A stretch of 27,658 nt of DNA from contig CALDIB010000067.1 in NCBI GenBank assembly GCA_937902125.1, positions 1-27,658 of the forward strand, read 5' to 3'. Source of the DNA: an uncultured Treponema sp. (GTDB lineage: Bacteria > Spirochaetota > Spirochaetia > Treponematales > Treponemataceae). The translations under genes were made by a program, and so were the position numbers. A model generated the notes under the pieces. That model made no database searches and was not told the origin of the DNA. It was given only the letters and a program-made list of their open reading frames with translations. Of this stretch, positions 23,958-27,658 are shown one piece after another; position 1 is the stretch's first letter, and the number at the start of each line of letters is the position of its first letter.

Positions 23958-26828
23958 ATGAAAAAATTAATATATTATTCCCTTCATCATCCAGTCTCGG
24001 TTCTAATGTATTATTTGCTTGCCGCGCTTTTAGGAGCGGCCGCCCCATTTTTTTTAAAAGTGGACTATTTGCCGCAAACAAAAGAAAGGTTTATTTTAGT
24101 TCAAGCAAACTATCACGGAGCGCGGGCAAAAGACATTAGGCGGCTTATCGCCATTCCCCTTGAGGAAAACCTTTCAAGCTTAAAGGGCATAAAAAATTAT
24201 GAGTCGGTCTCAAGGGACGGAAAGGCCTTTGTTAAAATCGAGTTAAACTGGAGCGCGGATCCAGACATAGCGCTGCTTGAAACAAAAGCGCTTTTGGATT
24301 CATCAATGGAATTTCTTCCCGAAGACTGTCCAAAACCGGAAGCAAAATTAGGACTTGACTCAAATGAAAGCGCCATAAAAATTTTAGCGATATCAACAAA
24401 AGGCGACTTGTCGGAAGCCACAGACTTTGTGGAAAACGAGCTCAAAAGAAAAATCCTTTCATTTGAGGAAACGTCTTTGGCAAAGGTTTTGGGAGGCCAA
24501 AAAAAACAAATCAAAGCCATCGTGGACTCAAAGGCTGCGGCTTTCCGTTCCTTGTCGCTGCAAGACATAGCCTCTTCATTGAGCCTTTCAAATTTTGACT
24601 ATCCTGCGGGAACAATTCGGAACGGTGAAAACGACATCATTCTAAAAACAGAAGGAACATTTAAAAACTTTTCAGAAATTTTGAACGCGCCTATAATGAC
24701 AAAGAACGGATTTTTTAAGCTTAAAGATTTTGCCAGAGTAGAAAAGTCTCCTGCCGACATGGATTCATTTTGCTATTACAACGGAGAGCCCTGCGTCGCG
24801 CTTTGCGTGTTTTGCAAGAACAATCAAAACCCCTTGTCATTAAGCAAAAAAATAAAATCCTTGGCAAAAGAAAGTCAAAATAAAAACATTAAATTGATTT
24901 TAGAAAGCGACAACTCAAATAAAATCTTTCAATCAATAAAAAGCCTTGCCATAAGCGCGGCGCTGGGAATAGCGATCGCCTTCATTCTCCTTTTTATTTT
25001 TTTCAAATCCGCAAAAATCGCGCTTTCAATCGCATCGATAATTCCAAGCGGAATCTTAGCATCGTGCCTTTGTCTTTGGGCCTTTAAAAGAAGCGTAAAC
25101 CTCATTTCAATTTCCGGCGTGACAATATGCATCGGAATGATTGTTGACAATGGAATCGTGGCGATTGAAAGCGCTCTATCCGCAAAAAAAAGAGAAGCTT
25201 TCTTGCAGTCGCTAGAAACGGCGTTCTGCAAAACAGTCCTTCCAAATTCAGCCTCAACGATTACAAGCGCCATTGTCTTTGTTCCTCTTTTTTTTATGGG
25301 AGGAATCATAGGCGAACTGTTTTTGGACTTGGCTATCACCGTTGTTTGCGCCTGCCTTTTTTCTCTTGTCCATTCATTTACGCTTTTGCCTGCGGTTTGC
25401 GTTTTGTTCTTAAAAGACGAGCTTAAAAAAGCGCGGGTCATGGACATCAGTTTTCTAAAAAGGCCGCTTTTTAGAATTCTAAAAAAAAGCGACAGAATAA
25501 AATTTCTCTGCCCTGCCCTGACGGCCTTTTTCGCAATATCCGCGCTTTTGATTTTGTTTTGCCTAAAAAAAGAATTGCAGCCAAAAGGCAAAAGCGACTT
25601 TTGGACTGAAAAAATATCATTTGAAAGCGGCTGCGGCGCCAAGAAAATGGCCAACGAAACAAAAGCCTTGTGCGCGCGAATAAAACAGGCCGATTGCGTC
25701 CAAAGCGTTTTTGCGATGGGCGGGCTTGAAAAAAATGATTGGGAGTCGGCCTCAAAAGCTGACGCAAGGTCGGAAGACGTTTTTATAAAAATAAAAAGCC
25801 AGAACATAAAAAAATGCAAAAAAGAAGTCGGCCAAATTTTAGACTCCCTGTCTTTAAGACACTCAAGCCAAGAAAGGGAGGATTTGATTTCAGAACGATT
25901 GTCCTTGGCCGACAATTTTTTGATTTCTTCCGATTTTGAGGAAGGGCTTTTTAATGACTGCAAGGAATTTTTTGGCTTTGGAAATTTCTCGCCCTGCGAA
26001 ATAACCGAGCAAAAAACCTTTGAGGCGGACAAAGCATTTATGGAAAAAATCGGAGTTACGGCGCAAAGCCTTGCAAGCGCGCTTAAAAGCTCGTTTGACG
26101 GAGCGGCCGCCGGCTCCTATTACGAAAACGGAAGGGAAATGCCAATAACAGTTCAATTTGAAAAAAATGAGTTCGCCTCCGAAAAAAATCTCGCGGAACT
26201 AAAAATTCTTCTTGGAAAATCGCCGGTTCAACTTTCAGCGTTTGGAAAATGGAAGGAAAAAAAAGACGAGTCCATTCTTTACAGACGAAACGGAAAAGAC
26301 GCGAAGGCAGTGTCAAGAGCAACGGCTTTAAAGGCCTGGGACAAAGCCGGAAAAAAACTTGTTTCCCTCAAGGAACAAAGCTTAAAAGAGCTTTTTTCAA
26401 ACGGAGCCTTTTTGCTGTGCGTTTCTTTGGCGCTTTTATACTGCGTTTTGGGAGCGCAAACAGAATCATTTTTCAAGCCGTTTGTTTATTTGATTGCCAT
26501 TCCTCCAAGTTTTTTTGGGGCCGCCCTTTTTTTGCTGCTTTTCAATTCGTCGCTGAACATTAATTCAGTGATTGCCTTCACCCTTTTATTTGGAGCGTCG
26601 GTGAACAATTCCATTATTTTGACAGAAAGCGGAGGAAAGAACATTTCAAGCGTTTTTATAACAAGCTCCACATCTATTGCCTCGCTTTTGCCCTTTGCCG
26701 TGGATCCATTTAAGGCCAATCCGCAAAGTTCCCTGCCTTTGGCCGCGGCGGGAGGACTGTTATTTTCAACCGCGGCCGTTTTGATAATGGTTCCAAACAT
26801 TTTGCGCTGGAGAAAAAATGATTTTTAA
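23958..26828 (+). CDS. RND-family export permease, first copy
   Basis: 956 residues with the full RND plan. TM1 is near residue 12-34, followed by the first large periplasmic loop (about 35-320, with the porter segment ILNAPIMTKNGFFKLKDFARV). TM2-TM7 span about 325-545, the second periplasmic loop about 546-800, and TM8-TM12 about 805-950. The TM4 proton-relay motif is GMIVDNGIV (D397, N398), and TM10 reads FGASVNNSIILTE. It therefore keeps one of the two TM4 aspartates of AcrB and lacks the TM10 lysine, as in many non-AcrB relatives. The second periplasmic loop is about 50 residues shorter than in AcrB (about 1049 residues), so part of the porter/docking region may be reduced. No clear Shine-Dalgarno sequence is seen. 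The nearest spirochaetal analogue is BesB. The substrate is unknown. Confidence 0.93.
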   Translation: MKKLIYYSLHHPVSVLMYYLLAALLGAAAPFFLKVDYLPQTKERFILVQANYHGARAKDIRRLIAIPLEENLSSLKGIKNYESVSRDGKAFVKIELNWSADPDIALLETKALLDSSMEFLPEDCPKPEAKLGLDSNESAIKILAISTKGDLSEATDFVENELKRKILSFEETSLAKVLGGQKKQIKAIVDSKAAAFRSLSLQDIASSLSLSNFDYPAGTIRNGENDIILKTEGTFKNFSEILNAPIMTKNGFFKLKDFARVEKSPADMDSFCYYNGEPCVALCVFCKNNQNPLSLSKKIKSLAKESQNKNIKLILESDNSNKIFQSIKSLAISAALGIAIAFILLFIFFKSAKIALSIASIIPSGILASCLCLWAFKRSVNLISISGVTICIGMIVDNGIVAIESALSAKKREAFLQSLETAFCKTVLPNSASTITSAIVFVPLFFMGGIIGELFLDLAITVVCACLFSLVHSFTLLPAVCVLFLKDELKKARVMDISFLKRPLFRILKKSDRIKFLCPALTAFFAISALLILFCLKKELQPKGKSDFWTEKISFESGCGAKKMANETKALCARIKQADCVQSVFAMGGLEKNDWESASKADARSEDVFIKIKSQNIKKCKKEVGQILDSLSLRHSSQEREDLISERLSLADNFLISSDFEEGLFNDCKEFFGFGNFSPCEITEQKTFEADKAFMEKIGVTAQSLASALKSSFDGAAAGSYYENGREMPITVQFEKNEFASEKNLAELKILLGKSPVQLSAFGKWKEKKDESILYRRNGKDAKAVSRATALKAWDKAGKKLVSLKEQSLKELFSNGAFLLCVSLALLYCVLGAQTESFFKPFVYLIAIPPSFFGAALFLLLFNSSLNINSVIAFTLLFGASVNNSIILTESGGKNISSVFITSSTSIASLLPFAVDPFKANPQSSLPLAAAGGLLFSTAAVLIMVPNILRWRKNDF

Positions 26829-27658
26829 AAGCAAAAAAAAGGCGGCCTTCGCCGCAATGGCTGTCGCCGCCCTTTCAATTTATTTGGTCAAAGACATAAG
26901 GATAAGCCGCGACACTCAAAGCGACTTTGAAAGCTATTCGGTTGAATTTGAATGGTTTGGAATGGACGCGGCTAAAATCGAAAAGACGATAGCGATTCCC
27001 TTTGAAGAAAAAATCGGAAAGCTTGAAAGGCTGCTGTCAATCTCATCAGTTTCTGAAGAGTCAAAATGCGTGACAAGCCTTGCCTTTGAAAAAGGCCGGC
27101 GGCCGTCATACGCCGCTATATGCGACGCCGCGGAAGAACTTTACAGAAGCCTTCCTCAAGACGCGCAACGGCCAAGAGTAAGCGCCTCGTCCCAAAACTC
27201 AAAGCGATTTTTTTGCGCGGCCTTTGACAATAAAAAATTTACGATTGAGGAAATAGAAAAAAAGGCGCTCAGGGCCTTGCAAAGCATTCCTGGCGTCGGC
27301 GACGCGGACATAAGCGGCGGTCAAAAAGAAGAAATCCGCGTCTTGTTTGACAACGGCCGCTTGGACAAAGAAAGGCTTTTTCCTTGGGATTTGTCCCAAA
27401 GGCTTCAGGAAGAAAGCGCGGGCGAAATATTTGGCGGCGGCCGGTCTTTTCAGGAAAAAAACAAAAGCGCGGAGGACTTGAAAAAAATCAAGGAGATAAG
27501 GGCCTCATGCGCAATAATGGAGGACTTTCAAAAAAAAGATTCCATAGTCCGCGTAAACGGAAGCGAATGCCTTCTTTTGAGCCTAAAAAGCTCCGATCCA
27601 AGCCAAAACATTTTGATTTCAAAAAGGGCTAAAAAAATTCTAAAAATTTGTCTAAGAA
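26818..27658 (+). CDS. RND-family export permease, second copy, 3' end outside window
   Basis: The frame starts at ATG 26818 (GGAG 5 nt upstream, 11-bp overlap with the first permease) and stays open to the window end, giving 280 residues. It begins with one membrane segment (KKAAFAAMAVAALSIYLV). A periplasmic porter domain follows: DFESYSVEFEWFGMDAAKIEKTIAIPFEEKIGKLERLLSISSVS, and then the diagnostic LQSIPGVGDADISGGQKEEIRVLFDNGRL. The family needs about 700 more residues, which would lie to the right. It lacks the usual cytoplasmic amphipathic start. Sequence similarity to the first copy is low, so this is not a recent duplicate. Read with its neighbour, it suggests a two-gene pump. Confidence 0.85.
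   Translation, partial: MIFKSKKKAAFAAMAVAALSIYLVKDIRISRDTQSDFESYSVEFEWFGMDAAKIEKTIAIPFEEKIGKLERLLSISSVSEESKCVTSLAFEKGRRPSYAAICDAAEELYRSLPQDAQRPRVSASSQNSKRFFCAAFDNKKFTIEEIEKKALRALQSIPGVGDADISGGQKEEIRVLFDNGRLDKERLFPWDLSQRLQEESAGEIFGGGRSFQEKNKSAEDLKKIKEIRASCAIMEDFQKKDSIVRVNGSECLLLSLKSSDPSQNILISKRAKKILKICLR

Noticed and set aside
24929..26032. 367-codon open frame antisense to the first RND permease
   Set aside because: It lies wholly inside a well-supported 12-TM permease. Its protein is a Ser/Lys/Phe-rich shadow without motifs.

Overview
The window most likely comes from a spirochaete of the genus Treponema or a close relative. This is inferred from gene content and style, not from a marker gene. 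The clues are many lipoproteins with relaxed spirochaetal lipoboxes (ISC, SSC, FSC), signal-peptide proteins of no recognised family, a TolC/adaptor/RND set resembling the Borrelia Bes system, and a homopolymeric G tract inside a promoter, as known for Treponema pallidum and Neisseria.

Layout. 1-2222: an AT-rich polytopic membrane protein cut by the window edge, then a convergent cytoplasmic GH27 glycosidase. 2252-2403: a complete tRNA-Pro(GGG) unit with promoter, gene and terminator. 2449-6099: mfd with its own terminator, reading leftward. 6132-8147: a rightward operon of a secreted protein, a degenerate receiver-like protein and a double zinc-ribbon membrane protein. 8165-8360: two non-coding structures side by side, a three-way-junction palindrome and a 129-bp element with inverted ends that stops on the trpS stop codon. 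8358-9963: trpS and a small secreted protein, both leftward; the small gene has a -35/-10 pair whose spacer holds nine consecutive G. 10139-12714: folC and alr, convergent and overlapping by 13 bp. 12746-15220: a lipoprotein gene and thrC as an operon. 15226-15354: three perfect hairpins. 15358-15849: a dCMP-deaminase-family gene, leftward.

16025-27658 (running off the right edge) is the most unusual part: nine co-directional genes that overlap or nearly touch. In order they are a secreted TPR-like protein, a TPR lipoprotein, a small secreted protein, a TolC-family outer-membrane protein, a lipoprotein adaptor (MFP/HlyD type), two tandem lipoproteins built from SbsA-type Ig-like domains, a 956-residue RND permease, and the beginning of a second, divergent RND permease. 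I read this as one tripartite envelope-export machine with extra periplasmic parts and possibly a two-subunit pump. Its substrate cannot be read from the sequence.

Translation starts fall into two styles. Genes inside operons usually carry strong Shine-Dalgarno sequences, often with TTG or GTG starts. Several stand-alone genes (folC, alr, the deaminase) have none, and a plausible -10 box lies only 6-10 nt before their ATG, suggesting leaderless or nearly leaderless mRNAs.
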